A DNA stretch of 64,000 nucleotides from Bremia lactucae (GCF_004359215.1 NC_090620.1:715105-779104), one strand, 5' to 3'; shown: positions 42,381 through 54,399, numbered from the stretch's first letter. Program-made: numbers and translations. The notes: generated from the letters alone by a model not told the origin.

Positions 42381-43860
42381 TGATATCTGTTCGTGGTGGG
42401 AGGAGTCGGTCGGCTGATAGTTTTTACCCTTCTCCGTCTCCCTCACCCGAACGACGCTCGACTCACAGTCGGCGTCACCATCGGTCTCCTTAAATGAATG
42501 GGGGTATGTGACCTCATTTGGGTCTACATACCGTTTTAGACGACCCATGTAAAATACGGCGTGCGTCTTCATATACGGGGGAAGGGAAGCCTATAATTTA
42601 GGTCTCCAGCCTCTTCTACCACCGTAAAGGGCCCAATGAAACGCGGCAACAACTTCGTAGTACCTCCAGGAAGTACAGAAATTGCATCCTTAGGTAGGGT
42701 AGCAGTACTTAATAATACTTTTTCACCCACTCTAAAGCGTTCATTATTTTTGCGACCATTCCGGTCCGCATATTCTTTTCGCTTGTCCTGTGCGCTTGCC
42801 ATCGCGTCACAGACTTTTCGTGTGATGGCTAATCGCTCATCCATAAAGCGTTGAGCCTCGCTTACGCTTTTAGCCTCAAACTTGCCTATGATACCGCCGA
42901 GAGGTCGGTCATAAGGCGTATTTTTATTGACCACTACAAAATTGGCAGGGTCACTAGGGCAAGTTTCTGTCGTTGAGATGATACCCTCGCGGGTCATCGT
43001 CATATTGACGAAACTATGTCCCTCTTTCGCACCGAGCATAGTGAGGGCCCCCCCCCATAAGACTCGGGCTGCGCACAACGAGACTGGCGTCCGAGGATGG
43101 CGCAGTCCGTAAGTATAAAACGGGGTCTCACCCGTACTGGCGTGGACACTGTTATTTATAGCGAACTCCACAAAGGGCAATTGCTTGCTCCACTTTTTGG
43201 GAGTTGCTATAGTGCGTAAGACATCCGCCACGACCCTATTGGCACGTTCGGTTTGGCCATCGGTCTGGGGATGATTTGCGGTCGACACGTGGAGCTTGCT
43301 ACCTAGCAGTTCGAGCACATGTCGCCAAAAAACAGACGTAAAACGTGGATCCCGGTCCGATACTATGGACTAGGGCATCCTGTGTAGTCGGTAAACATGA
43401 TATAGGAACAAGAGAGGTGCCTCCTTGCCTGTAATCGATGTGATACATGGTGCTAAATGCACCATCTTGCTCAGTCTGTCTACAAAGACGACTAGCCCCG
43501 TCCGACCCTTATGATCGGGCGGCATGCCAAACATGAAGTCCAGACTGACCTTCTTCTAACAATCCGTTGGAATCGGAGGGCGCAATGCTGGACGGTGCAG
43601 GCTTAATGTGCTGACACTGTTCACAAGAGCGAATATAGTTGGCCACCCATCTTTATAGATGTGGCCACCAAAATTCCTCTGACACTCGTAAGAATGTCTT
43701 TTCACGGCCCAGATGCCCATTAGATGGCGCATCATGGAGCTCGTAAAGGATCATCAGCTTGAGATCTGTGTCATGAGGCACATAGATTCTCAAGAAATCA
43801 CAAGGTGACAGCCGATGCCATAACAGGCCTTCTGCATGAGCGCGCTGCCGATTGCAAAAT
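42372..43860 (-). pseudogene. Gypsy family-1 integrase
   Basis: The better part, 43318-42569, is open for 249 codons: LLGSKLHVSTANHPQTDGQT, ERANRVVADVLRTI (catalytic Glu in TERAN), FVEFAINNSVHASTGETPFY, VLLSTATLPKDAISVLPGGT, KLLPRFIGPFTVVEEAGDLN. The C-terminal MKTHAVFYMGRLKRYVDPNE is at 42570-42500. The zinc domain and first Asp lie in broken frames at 43800-43330. Confidence 0.85.
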
Positions 43861-45229
43861 TTCTTGCATCGCAGACGACGCTAAAAGGATTATCCGCGTC
43901 TGGCAATGCCAAGACCGGTGCCTCTACAAGAGGTTGCTTCACTGATGCGAACGCATCATCTTAATCTTTTAATTAAACCCACTCTGCGTCCTTTTTAAGG
44001 AGATCAGGTAATGGTTTAGTGTGCTCAGCAAAGTTCTTGCTATATCTATGCAAGTAATTAGCGAGCCCTAGGAATTGGCGCAAATCCTTCACATGCCGTG
44101 GGGTTGGCCATTCCTTTACCGATTTTACCTTGTCTGGGTCTGCTCATACACCATGTGTACCCACGATGCAGCCCAGCACAGGTATCTCGGGGACCCCTAT
44201 GACGCACTTTTGCAAGTTGACGTACAATTGGGCGTCCTTTAAAGTCTGCAACACAGCGTCTAAATGACGCTTGTGCGACTCTATTGCGCTCAGCCCGTCC
44301 TCGGCCCTACTATGCACGAATACATCGTCAAAGTAATGAGGCGCGTAGGCACGGTGCTGACGCATCACGTGAGCCACCACTCGGTTGAATGTCGCTGGTG
44401 CGTTTTTCAAACCTTGGGGCATCACAAGCCACTCCCAAAGCATACCGCTTGGGGTGCTTACTGCCGTTTTGGCTACATCGGACTCTCTCATGAGTACCTG
44501 ATAGTAGCCATCTTTCAAATCCAACGCGGAAAAGGTAGTTTACTTTTCTATGGAGTTCAACAAAAAATCTTTCCGCGGGATTGGCGTTTGAGCCGGTATC
44601 GTCGCCGTGTTCAGCTTATTATAAGCATGAACCACGCGCCATCCACCTCTGGCTTTACGCACACAAAAGGTCGGGCTGCAGTGAGGCAATTTGCTCTCAC
44701 GCACATGTCCCGCCTTGGCTCGCTTGTCGAAGAACTCATCGATATAATCGACTTATTCTTTCGGCAACGACCATTGCCTGGTCACACAATACTTGGTGCC
44801 AGGTTCGAGGTCTATCTCGTGCCCGATGCCCCTATCCGCATGTAGGCGGGTTGGCACTTCTTCCCGGAACACATCGCGATCTTTCTACAGAACCTCAAAG
44901 AGCGAATGTCTCACGAGGTATCCCAGCCTTGAGCAGGGAATTGTCCTTTTCGTCCGTTCAAGGACGCTCTCGTCCATTTTAGACGACGAGCAACAATCCA
45001 CCAAGTTCTCGTCTGTAACTGGTGTGACTATTTCGTGGATCTTTCCTTCCTTTAACTTGGCAAGCAACAGATTCCACGACATCTCCGGGAGATTTACTAT
45101 CTCCTCGGGAGATTTAAAGACTTGCCGGAGCACCTCAACTGAGGATGCCTCCGCAATTTCGTCTTTGGCATCCTCGAACACCTCGTTCGAAGGCCCGTCC
45201 TTTTTATAAGGAACTGATCCAAAGATCAC
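43861..45229 (-). pseudogene. Gypsy family-1 reverse transcriptase and RNase H remnant
   Basis: RT palm at 44524-44144 is intact: DLKDGYYQVLMRESDVAKTA, PQGLKNAPATFNRVVAHVM, YFDDVFVHSRAEDGL, GVPEIPVLGCIVGTHGV. The N-terminal part (44845-44525) is frameshifted, and the protease-RT linker lies at 45229-44885. The connection domain continues in broken frame to 44000, and only a short RNase H piece is left before 43860. Confidence 0.85.
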
Positions 45230-45277
45230 TCGTTAAGACGTGCACGTGATCGTCCTAATCTGTCGGGTACTCGTTCT

Positions 45278-46009
45278 TCAAGTCACCACGACCTTTTTCT
45301 GGGAAGCGGGTGCCGCTGCACTCCTGGCTAACGCACCCCTTCCAACCGCACCAGGCTCTAGGCACTGTGTTGATTTATGCGACGCATCAATTCCTTTCAG
45401 CTCACCGTCTACTGCCACAGGTTCCCTCTGTGCAGGACATTCGGACGCATGACTTCTTGTCATCGTCTTTTTCACTGCCCCAGTCTCCACGAGCTGGGTA
45501 GGAATTGGTGACGTTTGACATCCCGTCAACGCACCCTCAACTGTGTTCGACACGACATCAGTTGCATAGGCCTCTCGCAGGAGCACATCCTTTCCGGTGT
45601 CCTGCGTAGAGTTCGCAACTGTGCGTGTACGCCAGTCTATCCATGGTTGGTGTTTTGCCAACCATGGCATGCCAAGGATGAGGTCTTACGGACTCTCAGT
45701 ACCTAGCACTGTGAGCTTCTCTTTACAAGAGAAGTCACTAAAGCTGAAGGCGAGTTCTACCTGAACTCCCTCAGATTTAACGAGCGCGCCGTTCGCTAAA
45801 AGAACGGCCGCCTCTTCTCGCTTGCCATCCTGGTAAAGCGACTCGAACATCGCCGGCCTCTTTCTTCGAGCCGCGAGTTTTACAAAATTTTGTGATGCAC
45901 CCGAATCCACGAGAAGGGTCACCACCTGGTCATAGCTTCGTACTCGAACGCTATAGACCAGCATAGTTGGGGCTCGAAACTTCGAGACCTCAGGGACTGT
46001 GCTACACAT
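45278..46009 (-). pseudogene. Gypsy family-1 aspartic protease
   Basis: VTLLVDSGASQNFVKLAARR (about 45930) with the active-site DSGAS, then EEAAVLLANGALVKSEGVQV, LAFSFSDFSCKEKLTVLGTE and a short break. MPWLAKHQPWIDWRTRTVAN follows (45670). A stop near 45685 separates the halves. Confidence 0.85.
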
Positions 46010-46052
46010 ATGTTTAATAGCTCGAAACTTAAGTGTAGCTCCACAGTTCGCG

Positions 46053-47110
46053 TCAGTAGGGCAATCCGCCCCTACTGCGCTTTTGCATGGTCCGGATCCT
46101 CAGTAATTGATGCAGAATCACACGTCTCCCACACTGGCTCTTGCCATCACACTTCGGGCAAGGATCCTCTTGCTGAACGTCTTGGCCCCAGCAGGGGCTC
46201 TGGGATGACAGAGCCAATATAATAATGCGCTTGCCGCACATCGTCTACATTGCCTAACTCCATAGGAGTGGCATCCGACCTCTCGGCCGACGGCTGATAC
46301 TAAGAAGTCGCCGAGGCACTGTTGAATGATTGCTCCCCAACTAAGGCAATTCGGATTGCCTCTTCCATCGTCGACGGCACATTTCTAAGAAGGGCCTGTC
46401 ACGATGGGCCTTGTCGCAGTCCGTTCATGAACGTGGGCAACTTAATATGTTACGGTATTAAAACCACAATAACGGACGCCAACAGCGAGCGCATCTCCGG
46501 CACACATTCTTGCAGGAATCGCTTCGCCTGTCGAGCACCAAAGATGCGCGCCTGAAGCAACACTCCGTCGTTCGACGGCTGATACATGGCGCGAATCTTT
46601 GTCTTAAAGATCGCCAATGAAGGGAACGCCTTACCATCAGCCATAAGGGCCGAGTATGCTCACCTTGAGGCCTTACCGCGCAAAATGTGACATGGCGTAC
46701 AACACCATCCGAGTGTTTTCCTCGTGAGCTGCATCACACCGCATTGATCCATGGCTAAAAGCCAGTGGACAAACCTGTGCGCTGCAGTTCCATCAAACTT
46801 GGGCGGGTCCATTCGAATGGGCCTTGGCTGATGCGGCCGGGCGGAGAGTATCTCAACAGTCCTGTCGAGAGCTTCGCACCGAGCCTGCTCACGCTTAAGC
46901 TCATCCTCAGTCTTAGTGACGGACTTCGCCGCAGCATGGCTCTGTACCTCGGACGTGCTCTTCGCTGTCAGAGCAAAATATCTCAAACTGCTCCAAGAAA
47001 GCAATATGTGCTCAGGAGGACTACCCGAGAGTCTGGCCAGGGCTTGCTCACCAAGTCCCTGCGCCATGTGCTCTGCAACATCCCGATGATGTTAAGAGAG
47101 GTGGGGAAAT
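46053..47110 (-). pseudogene. Gypsy family-1 gag
   Basis: N-terminal pieces at 47067-46755, core RAMYQPSNDGVLLQARIFGA and KRFLQECVPEMRSLLASVIV at 46600-46450, and a degenerate knuckle region near 46240-46200 (MCGKRIIILALSS) with the CCHC pattern lost. Homologous to 18148-19215. Several frameshifts. Confidence 0.8.
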
Positions 47111-47176
47111 GAGCTCAATAGATAAAAAGGCTCATACTCAGTGACACGCTGAAAGAGACGGGTCGTCAGAAGGACT

Positions 47177-47330
47177 CGAGTGCTACCAAGTGAAGGCGGG
47201 CGCTACTATAGCAGCCAAGCTCTATTTACGCACATATCTTCGCACATAGGAAGCGGTTTGACCGTCTTCTTTTACGTGCAGTAAGATAGTTGGTGGGCGC
47301 CTAAGCGACCTCACACGTGCGTAGGGCGGT
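47177..47330 (-). repeat. Gypsy family-1 primer site and LTR 3' end
   Basis: The complement of GAGTGCTACCA (47178-47188) is a TGGTAGCACTC primer site, two bases from an LTR end (complement of TGAA at 47191). LTR sequence continues to about 47330, where it is cut by the leader of another LTR. This is the 5' LTR end of the minus-strand family-1 element. Confidence 0.7.
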
Positions 47331-47826
47331 TGGATGGACCACGAAGTGCTACCAGGTGAAAACGGAGTAGTACTGACAGCAGTACTAGTCAACCTACATT
47401 GATTACAGTTAAGGTGAGGTGCCTCGATTCTTCACGTACAATTACGTGCAGAGGAAGCTTACAAGTAGCTTGGAGGTCTTAGCTGCCAGAGGCCGAAACT
47501 AAAATTTTAGAACAAGAGAAAAAGTAAAACTGTATCAGTATATTAAGTTCTATCATAACGATCATCTATCTACTGTATATTATTAACTAACTATGATAAA
47601 CGCCTCCTTGCGCACCGCATAATTGTGAGTCGTAACAATTGTCGGGGTTGACTCAAACTTAAATACCAATCAAAAGAATTAATGTCTTATTGCGTGATAT
47701 TAATAATTTGATAATATTGGAGCTTTTAAGTTAAAATCATTTAGGGATAAATATTTGTAATTCTTCATATATTTCCTCTAATAGGAAATATTATTTAATA
47801 TTCGTTTTATAAAAATAATATCTATG
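47331..47826 (-). repeat. Diverged family-2-like LTR with primer site, minus strand
   Basis: On the minus strand the LTR ends at 47357 (TTTTCA), followed by CC and TGGTAGCACTTC (complement of 47343-47354), the same leader as at 32708-32720. Inside, GGTGAGGTGCC, CACGTACAATTACGTGCAGA and GGAAG recall the family-2 LTR. The upper end is taken as 47826, where a family-1 LTR starts. Confidence 0.6.
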
Positions 47827-48215
47827 TAACAGGCTAAAATTTATATGATACACAAACCCATTAAGTCAACTATATATACTAACAAGATGGTCAATTACTT
47901 CATGTGAAGTATTTAGACCTGCAACTTGTGATTCACATAGTTATGTATGTGATGCTCATAGGTGTATTCACATTAGGATGGATGACGACTAGCGCCATCC
48001 GTAATCCGAGGTATTGAGAATATTACGCTCGACATGTAGGGACGCGCGTCTACAGGGGTGGCATCCATTGATTGGTTGAAATCATTAATTATCAATTCGA
48101 TTAAATAAAAACAGTCTTATAACTATTTCCTAGTTACAAAGCGCTCACGTGAAGACGGATTACGGCTTCCGTGACGTACTTGTACTAAGGTACTTAGGTC
48201 GTTGGTTCCATTCAA
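47827..48215 (+). repeat. Gypsy family-1 LTR, truncated at its 3' side
   Basis: TGTAACAGGCTAAAATTTAT at the start corresponds to 17647. GGTGTATTCACATTAGGATG and GGTGGCATCCATTGATTGG match the other copies. It ends near 48215 before gag-like sequence. Confidence 0.7.
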
Positions 48216-48281
48216 CATGGACATGTTTGATGAAAATGGTTTGGGCGTAGGCGGGCCAGTCTATGGGGCCATGAAGTTCAT

Positions 48282-48851
48282 TCAAATCACATAAAAAGAA
48301 CATGCGGATAAAGCCGAGTTCATCAACAAAAACTCGACGGGCCCGTAAAAAAAGTAGCCTTGCTTCACCAGCAAGGCTATCATACGCGGAGGTGTTAAGA
48401 GAACACGGTGCTCAACAGCTAATAAAGTGAGACAGCAGCATTTACATGAACTTACAAGGTATCGTGTATGTTGGGCAAAAGCGTGAAGGTCACGCTTGCC
48501 CTGCTTCAAATCCATGAGCTCTGCTCGAGCCCTGAATTTGGCACGTGGTGGCTCGAAGGTTTGCATGAGCCGGGTCTTGAAGACCTCATACGACCCACAG
48601 GCAATCGAGTCGTGAAGCTTTAGCCTTAAGGCCCAAGATTTGATACGTCCGGCCAAGTTGTACATGCCAAACTTCAATTTCGTCGCATCGTCATGGGCTT
48701 CTATGGCGTCTAATTCGACGAACCATCTCAAAAGAAAGTTGAATTCGACTGCTCTGAACTTAGAGATTTCTTTCTTTAAGCTTTCGGGTCGACGCGAAAG
48801 CGTCGGCCCGCTAGCGGAAAGATCGTGAGCCATCCAACAGATGAAAAACAC
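48282..48851 (-). pseudogene. Gypsy family-2 gag core, inverted relative to the following pol
   Basis: Open for 189 codons: KFRAVEFNFLLRWFVELDAI, HDDATKLKFGMYNLAGRIKS, WALRLKLHDSIACGSYEVFK and RLMQTFEPPRAKFRARAELM. This is a typical retrotransposon gag core; the last 60 codons are off-family. The gag C-terminus and pol that should follow are on the plus strand from 48960, so this piece is inverted. Confidence 0.75.
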
Positions 48852-48959
48852 AGGTAACTGTGCTCGTTACGGGTCATGCAGACGGTCCTGTCAAGGCTCA
48901 CCCGTTCCGGATCGAATAAGAGTCGCTTGAGGAAGCGATCTCCGTAGCGGAACAGTAGG

Positions 48960-49440
48960 ACTTATCCTGAATCAGGCTTTCGTCCATTCCGGTGCTTATA
49001 TTTCAAGCAGACGACAAGAGAACGGAGATCCGAAACCTATGGACCTCTCGTATATAGATCGTGAAAAACGTTGCTCTTCAAGTTACATACAAATGTTTAA
49101 AACCGATCGTTGTCAGATAACGGGCCACTTGTAGTGCCCCACGCCCATTGCCTAGAAACTCTGAGCGAAGTGATCGACCATCCACTGGAAACAGCGGATG
49201 ACACGGATCCGACACCGGTACGAAATCGCAACGGCGAGGCGGATCTTCAAAAAATTGACGGGGTAATTAGGTGTGTGGCGCCCTACTGATCCAGCAAACG
49301 TCAAAAGAATTTACAAACCTTTGGCGAAAGTTGCTCATCACAAGAAAATTTTTGAGTAACTTCCTTAGGTGATGATTTTAACCTCATCACCAAGAATTTT
49401 AGTTTTAGTTGCAAATAAATTGTCACTTATGTCCCTAGGC
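48960..49440 (+). pseudogene. Gypsy family-2 gag C-terminal remnant and spacer
   Basis: GDPKPMDLSYIDREKRC (about 49030-49080) resembles the region before a gypsy gag zinc knuckle, though no full CCHC set is visible. The rest to 49440 is low in recognisable sequence. Confidence 0.45.
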
Positions 49441-49442
49441 AA

Positions 49443-49740
49443 TTGCGGGGCGTCGAACAATTTAATTCACCGCCAATCGCTAAAAGACCGCAGACTTATT
49501 TTATCGAGCGCGATATATCCCTAACGAGGATGACAGTGCGCCTAGCAATAGGTGCATCTGTAACATTCAAGAAACATGTTGTTGGTATCCAATACGCGTT
49601 AAAGAGTACACAGTACGATGCTAATTTCATCGTACTAATTTGGATGACAAACTTTATGTCATCCTTGGATTACCATGGCTGAGAAAGTACGAGCCATGCA
49701 TAAACTGTCAGCATGAAGCCGTGACGATGCCTGCCTCTTG
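49443..49740 (+). pseudogene. Gypsy family-2 protease C-terminal half
   Basis: MTVRLAIGASVTFKKHVVGI, ALKSTQYDANFIVL and SSLDYHG then stop. The last corresponds to the LGLPWL-type end of gypsy proteases, frameshifted. The catalytic DSG segment is not found. Confidence 0.65.
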
Positions 49741-49800
49741 TTCATAAGAAGGCCATCTGATTAACGTCTTTTAAAAAGTGCCAACTTTATCTATACGTCA

Positions 49801-50330
49801 ATGGACCTGATGGATGGATTCTATCATAACTTTATGCGTGAACAAGATACCCCGTTCACAGCAGTAAGCACTCCAAGCGGAATGATGTGGCAGTGGCTAG
49901 TTATGCAACAGAAGTGTGACCAATCCGTTAAGATCGGTGCGGAATTTCGCACCGAGTTTTTTCATGACGTCTTCGTTCATAGCAGAGCCATGAACGGAAA
50001 GTCTGACGTTGAAACTCCGTACCCACGTCTGAAACTTTCTTACACTTATGTGTAAGCATAAGTAGTATGCAAATCTCAAGACGTGTATATTCGTCGCAAG
50101 CGAAATACCACTTCTTAGATGCATCGTATCGTAGGTAAACACGGTGTACGCTCTGATCCTAAAAAGATCAAGACGATCAGTGACTGGCCAGTTCCAGTCG
50201 ATGTCAAGGGACTTAGAAAGTTCCTTGGTTTAGCGGCGTACTTGCACAAGTACTCTCGCAATTATGCAGAGATGACAGTTCATCTCTCTCGTCTCTTGAA
50301 AAAAGACGAGAAATGGCTATGAAACGCTGA
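49801..50330 (+). pseudogene. Gypsy family-2 reverse transcriptase, partly deleted
   Basis: MDLMDGFYHNFMREQDTPFT, AVSTPSGMMWQWLVMQQ, then a scrambled stretch, and FHDVFVHSRAMNGKSDVE, where the YFDD box reads FFHD. The connection follows: RIVGKHGVRSDPKKIKTISD, WPVPVDVKGLRKFLGLAAYL. Part of the fingers and palm is missing at 49910-49960. Confidence 0.8.
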
Positions 50331-51006
50331 TTGTCAGCGTTTGTTTGAAGGTATCAAGCAAAGCTTGATGCAATCGCCCATCTCGGCGATTGCAGATCAA
50401 GACAGACCATTCCATGTGGTCTGTGACGCCAGCGATTTCGCAATCGGCTGGGCGTTAATGCAATACGTACAGACGGCGCGGAGCGCGTCGTCTGTTACCA
50501 ATCGCGTCAGCTGCAACCAGCTGAACGCAATCACCCAGTGCATGACAAGGAACTCCTTGCCATGAAATATGCATTGGCTAAATTTAGGGTCTATCTCCTA
50601 GGAGATAGACCGTTCATCGAATATACGGATCATCCGTCATTACGCACGGCCGTAAATAGCCCACACCTCTCGCAAAGAGTGGCGAGGTGACTATCCTTCT
50701 TCGCGAAGTATAATTTCTCCGTGAAATATAAACCTGGACGATTTAATGTCGTTGCTGTTGCGTTATTACGCCGACCCGATTTCGAGTCAGCAGTGTACTC
50801 CATCAGTCACAACAATCCCACTGTTGCAACACTCACTACGAGTGTTCCGTCATCAACCTTAGTTGATGACATAAAGAAAGTACACAGAAGATAAGGACCT
50901 AATATATTTGATAGATCATCTAATGAATCAATTGAATTAATCTTATAGAGATTTACCGGCTTTATACCGATCGTAATCCGATCAATACACAACACGAAAC
51001 TGCTTA
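50331..51006 (+). pseudogene. Gypsy family-2 RNase H and spacer
   Basis: RLFEGIKQSLMQSPISAIAD, DRPFHVVCDASDFAIGWALM at 50340-50460. Further pieces in other frames (TDHPSLRTAVNSPHLS-like at about 50625) and a spacer to integrase follow. Frameshifted at about 50475 and 50560. Confidence 0.8.
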
Positions 51007-51864
51007 TTGTATTATTCAGCCGTTGCCGGCGACACTCCACGTGTCGTCGTTTTAACTCACAATGATTTGCGCTTGCGCATCATGTATGAGTGTCACGATA
51101 CACCAACAAGTGGGCATCGTGGACGTGAGAAGATTTACCTCACAGTTAGGCGCGACTTTTACTGGCCCCGCCAGTATCAGTTTGCGCGCAAGTACATTCG
51201 TGCTTGCGAGGTATGTCAACGGGTGAAGCCTAGCTCTTCATTCCGTGCACCTCTCCAACTTCTCCCACTTCCGGCAGAGCGTTGGCAGTCCGTATCTATG
51301 GACTTCGTCTTCGGATTTCCCAAAGACGGTCACAAAAACAATGGAATTCTTGTTTTTGTAGACAGATTCAGCAAGATGTACCATCTTGCTGCAGTACCAG
51401 AGTCGATTACGGCTCCGGGTTGCGCCCGCGTCTTTATCGACACAGCATTCATTCTCCATGGGTTACCCCGTGAATTGGTCTCGGATCGAGACCCACGGTT
51501 CACGGCGAAGTTCTGGCAATCCGTGTTCCGATCTCTCGGAGCACGGCTGACTATGTCAACATCCGATCACCCAGAAACGGATGGTCAAACAGAACGCGTA
51601 AATCGCGTCGTCGAAGAGATACTTTGGGGTTACGTCCAATCGTATCCGAATAGGAGCGAGTTTTTTCCGATGGTCGAATTCGCCATCAACAATTCGGTGC
51701 ATGCGTCTACAACGCATACACCGTTCTTCGTGAATGGCTTACGCCATCTACGTATACCCACTCAATTTGAGGGATCCTCAAGTTTAAGGGGGGGGGGCTC
51801 GCACGTGCAAATCCAGCTCAAGCTCATGCTCATCACGCGTCGAAATTGCCGACGACTTGAATGA
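51007..51864 (+). CDS. Gypsy family-2 integrase domain, open for 285 codons
   Basis: Zinc domain HDTPTSGHRGREKIYLTVRR plus ACEVCQRVKP. Core catalytic residues are all present: Asp in SMDFVFGFPKDG, Asp in ELVSDRDPRFTAKFWQS, Glu in DGQTERVNRVVEE. FPMVEFAINNSVHASTTHTP closes the core. The frame breaks at a G-run (about 51790), after which the C-terminal module continues in another frame. It is the best-preserved integrase in the window, but as part of a broken pol it is unlikely to be made. Confidence 0.85.
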   Translation: MYYSAVAGDTPRVVVLTHNDLRLRIMYECHDTPTSGHRGREKIYLTVRRDFYWPRQYQFARKYIRACEVCQRVKPSSSFRAPLQLLPLPAERWQSVSMDFVFGFPKDGHKNNGILVFVDRFSKMYHLAAVPESITAPGCARVFIDTAFILHGLPRELVSDRDPRFTAKFWQSVFRSLGARLTMSTSDHPETDGQTERVNRVVEEILWGYVQSYPNRSEFFPMVEFAINNSVHASTTHTPFFVNGLRHLRIPTQFEGSSSLRGGGSHVQIQLKLMLITRRNCRRLE

Positions 51865-52880
51865 TGTCGATGTCGAAGCAATCGACATCCAAAGATAGAA
51901 ACTCAGCAACAGTGATGACACTAATCTTCTCAAAAATCAATAGTACCAGCGAGGGACCCTCGCTGAAGAAGAGAAAGTTCTCATGGCAGTGCGCACAAAG
52001 CGCACTGAAAAATACAAAACAAATGAGTCAGTAAAGAAATTTTTGCTGGATCAAGAATCAGTAATCCGTTTCGTCCAGAATTCCATTTCTAACGCGGTGG
52101 ACCGTCAGAAACGGAGCGCAGACAAACATGGAAGAGCAGATACTCTTTCATTTAAAATAAATGATCTAGTACTACTCTCTACGGTGAACTTACCTAAGTG
52201 TGTAGTCACAAATGTGGGTAATAGTAAACTACTACCCAAGTTCATTGGGCCCTTCCGTGTACTGCATCGCAGAGGCAATGCGTACACGTAGGATGCGAAC
52301 GCATCCTACTTTTTACGTTGGTCGTACCTGCGCGTACCATCAGTACGTGTTTTTTCAGCGGACGAATCTGGCTACCCCTTTCAAGAACTCCCAAAAAGTT
52401 ATTGTGTTAACGACCAGACTCTCATGTTGAGTCTGAAGATTATCATGCTGAATCCGACGTTACTCGAAATCGCGACGAGCTGACGACAGCTCGTACTCCA
52501 ACATTGAGGACGCACTTTTCCAACGGTCTTCCAATTGTTCGATACGGTGAGTCTGCACTGTCTGTTCCAATTAGTGACGCTTAACGCGCTTCGGATCAAG
52601 ACCCTCCTCCAATACATGGAGGTAGTGGTCGAGTTTGTCGATCTAATGTTCCCTCCTCCACCACAACCATAGTGGATTCCCACGGTGCTCAACATTTCCT
52701 TGTGGAACGCATTCTAAACCACCGTGATGTGAAGGGGCAGCGAACGAGATATCTAGTTCGCCGGCGCACTTATCCACCTTCGCATGACAGCTGAGAGCCT
52801 CGGTCCCAGCTGGTTGTCAGCGTTGAGGGCCTCGACCGTCAGTATGACGAGGCCCATCCGATGGATCAGAAGTTCCATCG
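51865..52880 (+). pseudogene. Gypsy family-2 integrase C-terminus and chromodomain, plus-strand copy
   Basis: DRQKRSADKHGRADTLSFKI, NDLVLLSTVNLPKCVVTNVG and LLPKFIGPFRVLHRRGNAYT (52090-52285), then MRTHPTFYVGR in a shifted frame (52290-52325). The chromodomain lies at about 52700-52870: RILNHRDVKGQRTRYLVRRR and a stop where Trp is expected. The antisense ORF covers the same bases on the minus strand. Confidence 0.8.
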
Positions 52881-53721
52881 GAAAACACGCGCATGTAAAA
52901 CGTTAATCGCAACGCGCATCTCGATCGAGATGCGAGCTGTTCCCCAGGGCGAAGAAAGGGAATAGACATCCCCTTTAACTCTCTTCGTGCTGTCAACTCA
53001 ACACGGACAGGGATCACCACTAAACCATCGATGCTTAAGAAAAGCATCGAGTTAAAAATCCTCCTCAGCGCGAAAGTACTTCGCGCTGGGATCAAGTCCA
53101 TGTAGCTTTGTCGCAATAAATAAGGGGTATTTATTGTGAGGAGTAGTCTCTCCAGACAAGCTATTGATTAGCCGTTCTGGTAAAAGCCATGGTTTCTTCT
53201 CAGGGGCGAGATGAGACATTTTACTGTCTTCACTCCCCTGAGTGGTATCCACTGATGCAGGGGTACCACAAACGGTCACCTGCACCTGTTTCTGTGCAAG
53301 GTGACCGTACGGGAGACGGAACGGGCGATTAGGGATCATCCTCATCGTCGGAACCAAATATACTATTAAATCGTCGATCAGACTGAGCCCTCTCACTCGA
53401 AGGCTCATAGTCAGCGGCCTGACGTCTATCAGGCGACTGTTCTATTCTCCCCGAGTCGGCCATTTCTTCCGACTCGCATTCGTAGTCGACCTCAAAAAAG
53501 GGGTCGTATTAATGTGGTGAACCACCACGTGCTCCCGCAACATCTAGTGTTGCGCGAGAAGAAGATACTACGGCAGACGTTCCGTCTGCCGCAAGAGACA
53601 ACAGTGCGTCACCCGCGGCTGCACGAACCGCAGCCGAAGGCGCCGCACTATCAGCACCCCGCATGGATCTTTTCTTCATGCGATGGAATTTAAAATGATG
53701 GTTTTTACCAATCAACATCAT
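52306..53721 (-). pseudogene. Antisense ORF of gypsy family 2, copy D
   Basis: From 53721 down: SAAVRAAAGDALLSLAADGT, AVVSSSRATLDVAGARGGSP, a gap in frame, then KKPWLLPERLINSLSGETTP and KYPLFIATKLHGLDPSAKYF at 53200-53080. It then passes the chromodomain and ends with DQRKK and TAG (52308-52306), the same end as copies A and C. Lesions include a frameshift near 53510, deletions near 53000 and in the coiled-coil part. It stands between pol and the 3' LTR at 53798. Confidence 0.65.
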
Positions 53722-53784
53722 TTTAAAATTAAGTTGTCACAGAGTGACAACTGCATCCAATGACAGCTCGAGTGATTGTCGTTT

Positions 53785-53797
53785 AGGGGAGGGGTGA
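53785..53797 (+). promoter_or_regulatory. Polypurine tract of the plus-strand family-2 element
   Basis: AGGGGAGGGGTGA directly before the LTR start TGTAACGGG at 53798. Same sequence, inverted, at 30577 and 35760. Confidence 0.8.
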
Positions 53798-54225
53798 TGT
53801 AACGGGTTGTATCGTTACATGAAATTAACACTTAAAGGTTGTTAATTTATACATTGTCTTAAAGATAGATAATATTTGGAGATATTCCTTTATACAGTAA
53901 TGTTCAGAATCTTATCCACAAATAGATATAGGCAATTATATCCGCAGACTAACCAGCTGTAAACGTAAACAAAGAGAGAGACAGATAAGATTTCAATTGC
54001 ATGTTTAGTATTAGCTCATAATAAAGTTAGCATTAACAGATAGAAAGAAAAGAAACTTAATTATATTAATACAGTTTTCATTAACCTCTTTAAGGTAGTT
54101 GTCTCAAAAGAAGTCTTCCTTTGCACGTACTAGTGTACGTTACGTGACGTAAGGCACCACTCGCAACTGAAGCAGTGCGAAGTGGACTTGTACTGAAGCA
54201 GTACAAATCGTAGTGCCCCGTTACA
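53798..54225 (+). repeat. 3' LTR of the plus-strand family-2 element, 428 bp
   Basis: TGTAACGGGTTGTATCGTTA at the start and AGTGCCCCGTTACA at the end. It contains CACTCGCAACTGAAGCAGTG and the CTTGTACTG...CAGTACAA dyad. Matches 32245-32691 along its length. Confidence 0.85.
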
Positions 54226-54399
54226 TTCAGTGCACTGGACCGCGGACCAAGTAGATATAATAGCCGTTATTTACCAATGGATAAGCTTTCCGAGTATTAC
54301 TATGTAAAGTAATATTCCCCAAATATTATCTACCTTTTAGATAATATATAATTTACAACCTTTAAGTATTAATTTCATGTATCGATACACCACGTTACA
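54226..54399 (-). repeat. Truncated family-2 LTR, inverted against the preceding one
   Basis: GGACCGCGGACCAAGTAGAT to CACCACGTTACA is the 5' part of the LTR on the minus strand. It joins the 3' LTR directly, again giving head-to-head LTRs. Confidence 0.75.
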
